Source of the DNA: Amphiura filiformis
Lineage: Eukaryota > Echinodermata > Ophiuroidea > Amphilepidida > Amphiuridae
Reading direction: 5' to 3'
Assembly: GCF_039555335.1 (NCBI RefSeq)
Contig: NC_092636.1
Location: 57,157,706 to 57,221,705 of the forward strand
Length of the DNA: 64,000 nt
Both the position numbers and the translations under genes were made by a program. The number at the start of each line of letters is the position of its first letter. Positions within the stretch are counted from its first letter, which is position 1. Of this stretch, positions 55,201 through 62,775 are shown in pieces. The notes beneath the pieces were generated by a model. That model did not search any database, was not told the DNA's origin, and worked only from the letters and a program-made list of their open reading frames with translations.

Positions 55201-58200
55201 CAAAATGTTGTCATGATGGGACAAGGGGTGTGGTTGGTTAAGGGGTGGGGTATTAGAGAGAGAGTGTGTGGTCCAGTCTGGTGGTGTTTTAGAGAGATTG
55301 AGGGTCTGATGGGGTATAAGAGAGAGTGAAGGCTTGGTGGGGTATTAGAGAGAGTATGGGTCAGCCTGGTGGTGTTTTAGAGAGAGTGATGGTCTGGTGG
55401 AGTATAAGAGAGAGTGAGGGTCTGGTGGGGTATTAGAGAGAGTGTGGTCCAGTCTAGTGGTGTTTTAGAGAGAGTGATGGTCTGATGGGTATAAAAGAGA
55501 GTGAAAGCTTGGTAGTTTATTGGAGAGAGTGTGGGCCAGTCCAGTGTTATGAGCATTACATGTATATCAAATGAAAGCTTAAAACAAAGGCTTTCACATG
55601 GTGATCACCAAGCTTTCGTTTGTGAAAAGGGGAAGGGGGTTAGGTGTGGTCACGGGCATAGATATTCGTGTTTGGGCAAATACAATTGTGGTTTCTAGTT
55701 AGTCTTCGGACTCTTCTCCTTCTCCTTCATCTTCTTAAGACCACTTCTTTGCACCCCTCTAACTCAAGAACTAAAGTAGCCTCGGGGCCCATACTTAGTA
55801 TAATGATGGCCTATGACCCCAGAAAATTTCGTAGGGTAGTCTCGACCCCAGAGGTCAAAGGCCATGGGCTACAGGGGGCAATATGTGAAAAATTTCAAAC
55901 AGCTCTAGCTCAACTACTATAGCGCCCTCAGGGTTCATACTTGGTACAATGATGGCCTATGACCCTAGAAGTATGCTATGCTAGCCGCAACCCCAGAGGT
56001 CAAAGTTCATATGCTTTAAAAAGCAAAATAGGTACGACCGGTTAACACAGTGTATCGCAATAGGTAGCATTTTGGTAGCTACCTGTATTTGCAATGATGA
56101 AGGCTTCAAATATACGTCAAGACGTACAATGGGGTTAAGAGGTTAACCGCTTAAAGGGACACAATGTTTTGGGATTAAAGGGGTATTCTCCAGTCTGGTG
56201 GTGTTTCAGAGAGAGTGAGGGTCTGATGGAGTATAAGAGAGAGTGATGGCTTGGTGGGGTATTAGAGAGTTTGGGCCAGCCTGGTGGTGTTTTAGAGCGA
56301 GTGAGTGTCTGGTGGATTATAAGAGAGAGTGAGGGTCTGGTGAGGTATTAGAGAGAGTGTGCGCCAATCTGGGGGTGTTTTAGAGAGAGTGGGTGTCTAG
56401 GGGAGTATAAGAGAGAGTGAGGGTCTGGAGGGTTATTAGAGAAAGTGTGGGCCAGTCTGGTGGTGTTTTAGAGCGATTGATGGTCTGATGGGGTATAAGA
56501 GAGAGTGAAGGCTTGGTAGGGTATAGAGAGAGTGTGGGCCAGTCTGGTGGTGTTTTAGAGAGAGTGAGTATATAGTGGAGTATAAGAGAGAGTGAAGGCT
56601 TGGTGGGGTATTAGAGAGAGTATGGGTCAGCCTGTTGGTGTTTTAGAGCGAGTGGGTGTCTGGTGGAGTATAAGAGAGAGTGAGGGTCTGGTGGGGTATT
56701 AGAGAGAGTGTGGTCCAGTCTGGTGGTGTTTTAGAGCGAGTGAGTGTCTGGTGGAGTATAAGAGAGTGATGGCTGGGTGGGGTATTAGAGAGAGTTTGGG
56801 TCAGCCTGGTGGTGTTTTAGAGCGAGTGAGTGTCTGGTGGCGTATAAGAGAGAGTGAGGGTCTGGTGAGGTATTTAATAGAGAGAGTTTGGGTCAGCCTG
56901 GTGGTGTTTTAGAGCGAGTGAGTGTCTGGTGGAGTATAAGAGAGAGGGTCTGGTGGGGTATTAGAGAGAATGTGGTCCAGTCTGGTGGTGTTTTAGAGAG
57001 ATTGATGGTCTGATGAGGTATAAGAGAGAGTGAAGGCTTGGTAGGGTATTAGAGAGAGTATGGGTCAGCCTGGTGGTGTTTTAGAGAGAGTGAGTGTATA
57101 GTGGAGTATAAGAGAGAGTGAAGGCTTAGTGGGGTATTAGAGAGAGTATGGGTCAGCCAGTTGGTGTTTTAGAGCGTGTGAGTGTCTGGTGGAGTATAAG
57201 AGAGAGTGGGGGTCTGGTGGGGCATTAGAGAGAGTATGGGTCAGCCTGATGGTGTTTTAGAGCGAGTGAGTGTCTGGTGGAGTATAAGAGAGAGTGCGGG
57301 TCTGGTGGGGTATTAGAGAGAGTGTGGTCCAGTCTGGTGGTGTTTTAGAGCGAGCGAGTGTCTGGTGGAGTATAAGAGAGTGATGGTCTGGTGGGGTGTT
57401 AGAGAGAGTGTGGGCCACGGGCATAGATATTCGTGTTTGGTCAAACACAACTGTGGTTTCTAGTTTATCATTGTTATCTTGTTTGATGTCATGTTGCGAT
57501 TTTGTTTTCCAGATTCCATGGTCACCGTGTCCTCCACCTGTCCCGATGAGACGTTTGATATTATTGATATCGTCCAAAACAAGAAATACCTGATCAGGTC
57601 AGAAGCATTTCCGGTTAACTATCTACCAAACCAACAATGCTCTTGGGTTTTCCAAACAAACCCGGGGAAAGTCATTCTGGTTGAAGTTCAATATCTTAGC
57701 TTAGATATACTGGGGAATGATACGCTAACATTTACTGATGAATGCAACTATCTTCAAGAAAATGGATCCGTGATTCTAAATACAAAATGGGGACGCAAGT
57801 TGCTCTCTGTGACGTCATCGGATAGATGTCTAGGATTATTTTTCCAAACTGATGAATGGAGAGAAGATGCGGGATTTGAATTATTAATTTCACAACTTAA
57901 CAATTGGCACCGAGGTGAGTTGCATCAGGTTCGATATACGAGGCTGTATCAAAATGATTGTTCTCTATCCGTTTTCGGTATTTTTAGCCCTAACACCCCA
58001 GTTGCTTTTTGGCGAGGGGAAAGGAAAGAAGGAGGAAAGAATGAAGAAGAAGAAGAGAATACTTTTTTTCTCGGGTGCGGTTTTGAACCCCCGACCCCTT
58101 GGGTGCCATGCCCGTGCACGTGCCTACCTTGCCACAGGGGTGTAGCTTGCCCGGCCGAGCTTTCCGTTCGCGTGATGACGCAATAGCATCACGTGGGATA

Positions 58201-61200
58201 CCTGCTTGTGACTACGCTTTCTGAATTGAGGTTTTTTGATGTTTGGTACTGTTAGGGTTAAAAACATATAACTTCCAAACACATCATTGGCTCCAGACTT
58301 GTAAATATAAAGTACTAGATTTCGCGGTTCTCGGGTTGGGCGGTTCTCGTGATATCTCTAATTACCCAACACACGTTACCCATATACCTACCCTGACCTT
58401 TTATACTACTATGAGACGTCTCTTTCCATATATATGCGTTGAAAATATTGGTCCGACGACTATGGAATGGCGATTTATATCGTACAGTTTTCCACTTCTT
58501 CCTCTTTTCATGTGCCAATTTCTTTTCCCCGCATCGAGTGATTTCAATTCCAGTCTGTTGGTTTGGATTCTTGTGAAAAGCTTGTGTACATTTGAGAGCA
58601 AACTAATGTGTCAATATGTTTCCTATGCTTGAAATAAGTATGAATGTTAATAATAATAACAATAATAATAGCTTTATTTATACACGGTAAAAACATGTTC
58701 AATACAGTATTGTTCTTCCACATGTCCGTGTGGATATTAAAAATATTACTAACAAACACAAGTTAATTTAAAATATAATACATAATACAAAAACTAAAAT
58801 TAATACGATCTTTTACTAAAAGACAAACTATATATAATAAATAAAATAGTAACCCTGCATTCTTCCTCATACAGTCACTCTCACATGCACTCCTCTATCA
58901 CCCTCTCAACACACACCCTCCATACATCTTTCATAATAAAACGTTATTATATGATTTATGTACATTATATTTAAATTATTAAAACACATCATCAAGACCA
59001 CTATTGCACAAAAACATACAAAATGATAAATTATTCAAAAATATTAGGAAATAAATGATTAAAACACATCATGATAATTTGCAGGCCCACTATTGCACAA
59101 ATACAGAAATTTCATATTAATATAAAATACTATAAAAGTAGCACCTACGTTCATCCTCATACAATCACACATATTCCCACCATGAAACAACATACACTCC
59201 ACTCACCCCTCACTTACATACACGCACACCCCAACTCACCAAGCATATTGTTAAACCCTTTCATCCCCTCAACACGCATCATCCATACCCAAGATCCATA
59301 CATCATATACGATTTATATACAAATTAAATTTAACTTATTAAAACACATCATCAAGATCACTATTACATAAATAATACAGATATTGAACAATATAAAATA
59401 TACAAAATGATAAATTATTCACAAATATTAAGAAATAAGTTGTTTAAAATGTTTCACATTGCACATGCTTCTAGCATTGTCATCTATCGAGTTCCACAGT
59501 TGAGCACCTCTATAACTAAAGCTACGCTTCTTATATTCAGTATTTGGCTTATCCATGATAAAAACATCTTTATTTCTGGTGTTATAACACGTTTCTTTTT
59601 TAACAAATCTATTGCACAGATATTTTGGTGCTTGATTGTTTACAATTTTATGGATTGTAACTGCGTCGTTTATGTATAACTTTTCTTCAAGATTTTTCCA
59701 GTTTAAAACATTTAAAGCTTCTGTACTTGACTCATATCTACTTACACCTGTAATAATTTTTGCTGTTCGGTTTTGTAAGACTTGAAGTTTATTTCTAAGG
59801 GTTTTGTTACATCTTCCCCAAACAACATTGCAATAGTCAAAGTGAGTGGCAACAATGCTTTTATAAAGTAGACACTGATGGTGTTTGGGGATAAAATTAG
59901 CGGCTCTCCTTAGAAAATACAAACCAGTTAAAACTTTCTTTCTAACTTGGTCAATCTGATTGTTCCATAACAGTTTATCATCAACTTCAATGCCAAGGTG
60001 TTTACAATGATTAACCCTTTGAAGACGGGTTCCTTTTATGTTTACATTAAGATCATCGTTACATAAATTTGCAAGTTTTTGTGGAGTACCAATTAACATA
60101 AAATGGGTTTTTTCAACATTAATACTTAATTTGTTACTTGCAAGCCAGTTGTCAACATTATTTAAATCATTATTTAGTATTCTAACAATATCATTAACAT
60201 CTTTTGAATAATAATAAATTGCTGTATCGTGAGCATACATGCTCACCTTTACATTATTAACATATTTAGGCAGTTCATTAACATATAAAATAAACAATAG
60301 CGGCCCAAGTATCGAGCCTTGTGGAATTCCACAAGAACTTCTTTGGTCATTAGACTTTGACCCATTTACACCAGTTATATGAGATCTATCATTAAGGTAA
60401 CTTCTGAACCATGTTGACAACATGATCATCCACACCAAAATTGGTTCTTTACTTACAATGCCACTAAGCGAAATTGATAATGACTCAATAATGCTGTGCA
60501 CGTTTTTGCCTTGTACAGCAATTTGTGCTGATGGATATTCCTGTCCTAATCAATATCAAGTGTGTTATAAAATGTCTGCTGAGTGTGATGGATATGTACA
60601 TTGTTCTGACGAGTCTGATGAAACAAAATGTGGACGAAGTAAGTTCGAATAAGTAAATAATTGTAAATGACGCCAGGTATGATAATTTATTAACTGCACT
60701 TAGAGACAAGTAGCATAAATAACGTTTCTTCTATTAGGCTCGAAATTTTGCACCATTGTTGTCATATGCACTACATAGTTCATGAACATCTTTCAACAAT
60801 TAGCTATCTGAGTCTGAAGTCACGATTTGTAATCTACAGCATAAAAAAAAAAACTTGTGCAAGTGAAAAGCGCCCTCTATGGCAATTAGAAAATACCGTT
60901 GTGACATGATGCTTACATCAACGGCAAGGGCGCAGTCTTAGCTCTCAAATGCCGTTTGTTCTGTTCAATTTGCTTGTTTTAATCTCGAGATATGTTTAGT
61001 TTACAACGAAAGGGTAAAATCACAATTGTGCCACTTTATTTCAATAGTTCAGTCAGAAATGTAAAAACAAACAGCATCGATATCAAGTAAACAAAATCCA
61101 AGCATGCCTAAATGCAAAAGATTGTCATTGATTTCACTATGTTGATGACAGGAGATACCGCGTGCAGAACTGCTTTCACCAAAAACTTGTTCTTCTCTAA

Positions 61201-62775
61201 TGACCATCTTCCTTTATTTGTTACCGTCAAGAGTCAAGAAGCTCTAAAACTGATATATTTCCAGTGTACAATATTTAATTTTTCAATATGTTTCTTTTGT
61301 GCAATAAGTTCAACAATGAAAAATTAGAGAAACATGAAAAGTAATAAAGAAAAAAATCTGGAAACAAAGTTATGCTTGTATTCAACTTTCGTTGTGCGAT
61401 ATTTTGATGGTTAGCCACTCTTGACATCCCTGTCATCATGCGCCATAAGTTAAGTTGCTTTTAAGATACGGAATTGAAACTTAACAAACAGTTCCAAGAA
61501 GGAATAATAAATAATATCTGAAAAAGTGACATTGTTTTGTTGCACAATCACAAAATGCGGTTCTTTTTCTACATGTAACCTTTTTATGGGACACCTTGTA
61601 TATAATTTGTGAGGAAATTTTTGAGTATTGTTAGTGGGTTGACTTTACAGCGAATTTAGTGTAAGTGCCGAATTCACTAACGCCCGCTAAACATGCCTTC
61701 ATTATCATGTGCCTGTATTTTGCCATAAAACATATATTGGTATAAGTAATTTAGAAATTGCAATTCGATGCAGGGGGCACGTGCCCATTTGACGCAATGT
61801 ATGTTATGTATCGGATTAACATCTCAGATTCAAATAATTAGTATGCATCACTGTTATTGGTTCGATTTCAGGTAATCTTCCAGCAGGCATACGATTCCAA
61901 GACATGTTCATTCTTCAAGTAGGGGTGCATATCCCAAAAGAATTGTGGCGTCGTTCATACCAATCTCAAAATAGCGGGCATTATAGTCGACTAGGTACCG
62001 ATATCGAGTGCGTAGCAGAGTGTCTGGCGCAAGAGGATTTCAAGTGCAGGAGTGTTGTCTTCGCAACGTCCTTAGATTTTGGATATTGCGCTTGGTTGAA
62101 TGATACATTGGCAACATTGGATCTCTATGAAAGTCCACCACATAATACCAGATACGATCTGTTTACATTAATCAAAGCCTGTAAGTTAAGTGCGTTTTTG
62201 GAATTGGCAAAAACAAAACACACATAAATAAAATCATTGTCACTGCACTGCGCAGTGCGCATCCTCAACCATAGGATAAGTGGCAATATGGGCATCGACA
62301 TTTACGTAGTCTTGGTTTCTTTTAAAGGATTTTGTAAAATTACGTAAATAGTCAAAAGCATGTCAGTTTATCATTAAGTTTTTTATTCACCCTATGCAGA
62401 TTGTGAACCTTTTCAACGTGAAATTATTCCAGGTAAGATACAAAAGATAAATCATCAGGCTAGTTTCATGAACCAATTTGTTTTGAATATTAAAATTACA
62501 CAACTTAATAACTTGAGCCTATTTAAAGGTTTCCCGTATGCTACATTCACAACCACACGTACTCAAGCGCCTTGTACAATTTGTAGTTATCTGGACTTCC
62601 TCTTTCTTTTAAAGCCGTTTGCTCACTGCCAATGGGGCTCGAAAGAGGAGTACTTTCGGACACACAAATATCCTCTTCAAGCTTCCAAGATATATCTCAT
62701 GGCCATGAATATGGCAGGCTACGAAATGCATCTTACTGGAGACCTGCTGAGGACGATTACGACCAGTGGTTGCAG
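45861..62775 (+). CDS. secreted multidomain protein: CUB-LDLa x3, CUB x2, LDLa, PAN, F5/8C (partial)
   Basis: Ten exons (45861-45954, 46276-46749, 50395-50835, 52489-52971, 53195-53533, 57513-57914, 60519-60638, 61872-62180, 62400-62432, 62615-62775) join without a frame break into at least 952 residues; the end lies beyond the window. Order: signal peptide; CUB+LDLa in each of exons 2-4; CUB in exons 5 and 6; LDLa in exon 7; PAN/apple in exon 8; linker exon 9; start of a discoidin (F5/8 type C) domain in exon 10. The first nine introns are all phase 1. The CUB-LDLa pairing recalls LRP3/LRP12 and CUB+discoidin recalls neuropilins, but I know no named protein with this exact order. It is likely an extracellular or receptor protein binding ligands or carbohydrates; the function is unknown. 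Confidence 0.88.
46066..46254. repeat. (CTG)n/(ATT)n/(AATATT)n microsatellite in intron 1
   Basis: A run of CTG units is followed by ATT and AATATT units up to 20 bp before the acceptor of exon 2. It keeps the frame open upstream of the exon as poly-Leu/Ile/Asn, which is not protein. Confidence 0.9.
46276..46749 (+). CDS. CUB/LDLa gene exon 2: CUB1 and a degenerate LDLa
   Basis: Acceptor TTTTCTCTAG, donor GTATGT. CUB1 begins CENTQSVNITSEVYSLTSPN; the second cysteine of the fold is His (DHEHTWIL), so the first disulfide is missing. The LDLa-like part (VLCQSESECVDMEDVFCNGN...EDEINEQC) has the cysteine pattern but lacks the usual DCxDGSDE calcium motif. N-glycosylation sites NIT, NYT and NAT are present. 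Confidence 0.88.
46980..47779. other. intron 2 part, no gene
   Basis: It starts with TACAGGGTGTCCTAATTAAA, which resembles the end of a mariner-type element, but no partner end was found. The rest is AT-rich. Confidence 0.4.
47780..48070. repeat. Penelope-element flank repeat (downstream copy)
   Basis: Related to 48611-49357 and 8690-9010 (shared GTCCACTGAGGAGTCGAC-like start, TTACATTGACAGATGT and TTCAGCAAGTCGACGGAAGA). It lies on the 3' side of the minus-strand Penelope-like fragment. Confidence 0.6.
48150..48560 (-). mobile_element. Penelope-like element 3' fragment
   Basis: The minus strand encodes HKSAIAEHIAARNHVIGWEE and, after an early frame change, LKEAIWIRGRRHNTMNKDEG and AYKLDKIYDQLI, the typical end of a GIY-YIG Penelope protein. 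The catalytic YVGET part is absent, so this is a 5'-truncated relic in intron 2 of the CUB/LDLa gene. Confidence 0.82.
48611..49357. repeat. tandem flank repeat of the Penelope-like element
   Basis: Two head-to-tail units of roughly 395 and 350 bp begin ACTTGTCCT(A/G)CGAAAATCA and end CCTCCTTTTGAAGC(A/G)CAATGA. Penelope-like elements often carry tandem copies of their ends (pseudo-LTRs), which fits the position beside 48150-48560. The encoded frames (FLCE(E/D)FIR) are likely chance. Confidence 0.7.
49358..50394. other. intron 2 remainder, no gene
   Basis: AT-rich intronic sequence. The 60-codon frame at 50188-50370 has no recognised feature. A polypyrimidine/AT tract leads to the TAAATACAG acceptor of exon 3. 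Confidence 0.5.
50395..50835 (+). CDS. CUB/LDLa gene exon 3: CUB2 and a four-cysteine LDLa
   Basis: Encodes residues 190-336. CUB2 runs CSEDLYIPMNSSLLLSSPNY ... FTCTWITRV ... SGYDWLTFGDG and has the first cysteine pair. The LDLa part keeps a textbook calcium motif (CNGIHDCSDGSDEIGRQC) but has only four cysteines instead of six. Sites NSS, NGT and NFT may be glycosylated. Donor GTAAGT, phase 1. Confidence 0.9.
50836..52488. other. intron 3, no gene
   Basis: AT-rich sequence with no repeat or coding feature that I can name. The open frame running into exon 4 from 52377 (NGCILEKNLFIYFLFLSF) is read-through of the intron end, not protein. Confidence 0.5.
52489..52971 (+). CDS. CUB/LDLa gene exon 4: CUB3 and full LDLa
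   Basis: Encodes residues 337-497. CUB3 starts CSDEMELPLDGFILIQSPNY and has NTCVWIIEA. The LDLa (FCTWPSIQCADDPFVC ... CDGVGQCQDYSDELSTTC) has all six cysteines and the SDE signature, with Gln where the first DC aspartate usually stands. Acceptor AATTGCAG, donor GTGAGT. Confidence 0.9.
53195..53533 (+). CDS. CUB/LDLa gene exon 5: CUB4
   Basis: Encodes residues 498-610: CNDDIFITNEGYTLTSPNYP, SSCVWIIRSTSG, AVWVAFSVSYDTDEVFQIQF. There is no LDLa module in this exon, unlike exons 2-4. Acceptor TTTCTTTCAG, donor GTAAGT, phase 1 on both sides. Confidence 0.88.
53640..55200. repeat. intron 5: dispersed repeat with hairpin units and AGGTCA motifs
   Basis: Two tandem units of about 44 bp carry the hairpin TCTATGCCCGTGCAACGGGGCATAGA (written here in two parts: TCTATGCCCGTGCAACG and GGGCATAGA) at about 54340-54420. 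They are followed by roughly 140-bp degenerate units (CTAGCTCAAGAACTA, ATACTTGGTACAATGATG, CCCATGACCCC, CCAGAGGTCAAAGGTCA, GGGCTACAGGGGGCAA) to about 55060. A shorter second copy of this block lies at 55645-56110. Non-coding; the Arg-rich frame at 54.4 kb is an artefact of a CTTCTC tract. Confidence 0.75.
55240..55545. repeat. GAGAGAGTG minisatellite, block 1
   Basis: Units of about 40 bp alternate GTGTTTTAGAGAGAGTGAGG and GGGGTATTAGAGAGAGTGTG with GGTCTGGTG links. Same family as 56180-57415. Confidence 0.9.
56180..57415. repeat. GAGAGAGTG minisatellite, block 2
   Basis: About 1.2 kb of the same units as block 1, partly in a higher-order order of GTGTTTTAGAGCGAGTGAGT, GGAGTATAAGAGAGAGTGAG and GGGGTATTAGAGAGAGTGTG. 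A GGGCATAGATATTCGTGTTT motif closes the block at 57420, as it does at 55657. It ends 98 bp before exon 6. Confidence 0.92.
57513..57914 (+). CDS. CUB/LDLa gene exon 6: CUB5, divergent
   Basis: Encodes residues 611-744. The core TCPDETFDIIDIVQNKKYLI ... QQCSWVFQTNPGK ... DRCLGLFFQTDEWREDAGFE has two more cysteines than the other CUBs here (DECN and DRCL), as expected for the second CUB disulfide. The SPNYP signature is replaced by SEAFPVNYLP. Acceptor TTGTTTTCCAG, donor GTGAGT. Confidence 0.85.
58080..58165 (-). repeat. possible tRNA-derived SINE remnant
   Basis: On the minus strand, GGGTCGGGGGTTCAAAACC resembles a B box and CTGTGGCAAGGTAGGCACG an A box. A clear cloverleaf cannot be drawn. 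It is GC-rich compared with the surrounding intron. Confidence 0.3.
58651..60501 (-). mobile_element. CR1/Jockey-like LINE, 5'-truncated, in antisense
   Basis: A 357-codon minus-strand frame (59428-60501) reads CGIPQGSILGPLLFILYVNE, MYAHDTAIYYY (YADD motif changed to YAHD), LSINVEKTHFMLIG, HLGIEVDDKLLWNNQID and AQLWNSIDDNARS. Its 3' region of about 780 bp ends in CTATTATTATTGTTATTATT at about 58651. The frame is long and mostly open, but the polymerase Asp is lost and the 5' part is missing. It fills most of intron 6 of the CUB/LDLa gene. Confidence 0.88.
60519..60638 (+). CDS. CUB/LDLa gene exon 7: LDLa module
   Basis: 40 codons: ICADGYSCPNQYQVCYKMSA then ECDGYVHCSDESDETKC, all six cysteines and the SDE calcium signature (His replaces Asp in DGxxDC). 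Acceptor GCCTTGTACAG, donor GTAAGT, phase 1 on both sides, a stand-alone shuffled module. The LINE at 58651-60501 ends within about 18 bp of this exon. Confidence 0.9.
60846..61035. mobile_element. mariner-like MITE arm in intron 7
   Basis: From ACTTGTGCAAGTGAAAAGCG to CACAATTGTGCCACTT, this matches the left arm of the element at 3926. The terminal CAGCCTGTCTC part is altered and no second arm is present. Confidence 0.78.
61036..61871. other. intron 7 remainder, no gene
   Basis: AT-rich; the 71-codon frame at 61112-61327 shows no recognised feature. A TATGGGACACCTTGTATA motif at about 61585 resembles a mariner end, unpaired. Confidence 0.45.
61872..62180 (+). CDS. CUB/LDLa gene exon 8: PAN/apple domain
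   Basis: 103 codons, residues 785-887. IECVAECLAQEDFKCRSVVF followed by YCAWLND is the PAN/apple signature: two helix cysteines, the FKCRS motif and a C.W strand. It ends LFTLIKAC. PAN domains mediate protein or carbohydrate binding. Acceptor GATTTCAG, donor GTAAGT. Confidence 0.85.
62400..62432 (+). CDS. CUB/LDLa gene exon 9: 33-nt linker exon
   Basis: A very short exon (Y/C-EPFQREIIPG) between acceptor CCCTATGCAG and donor GTAAGA, in phase 1 on both sides. It keeps the frame from the PAN exon to the F5/8C exon. Because it is so small, it is inferred from phase and splice sites; skipping it would also keep the frame. Confidence 0.65.
62615..62775 (+). CDS. CUB/LDLa gene exon 10: start of F5/8C (discoidin) domain
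   Basis: Acceptor TTTCTTTTAAAG. The frame gives AVCSLPMGLERGVLSDTQIS, then SSSFQDISHGHEYGRLRN and ASYWRPAEDDYDQWLQ, matching the discoidin pattern C-x-x-PMG(L/M)-x-x-G-x-(I/L)-x-D-x-QI-x-(A/S)SS ... RL ... W.P ... QWLQVDL. It ends in phase 0 at GTATGA, so the rest lies in a later exon not found here. The longer open frame covering this region (62468-62794) is in a different frame and is not the protein. Confidence 0.87.

Noticed and set aside
56180-57415. CRISPR-like or coding repeat array
   Set aside because: Spacers are not unique, unit borders drift, and the frames lack coding character; it is a minisatellite.
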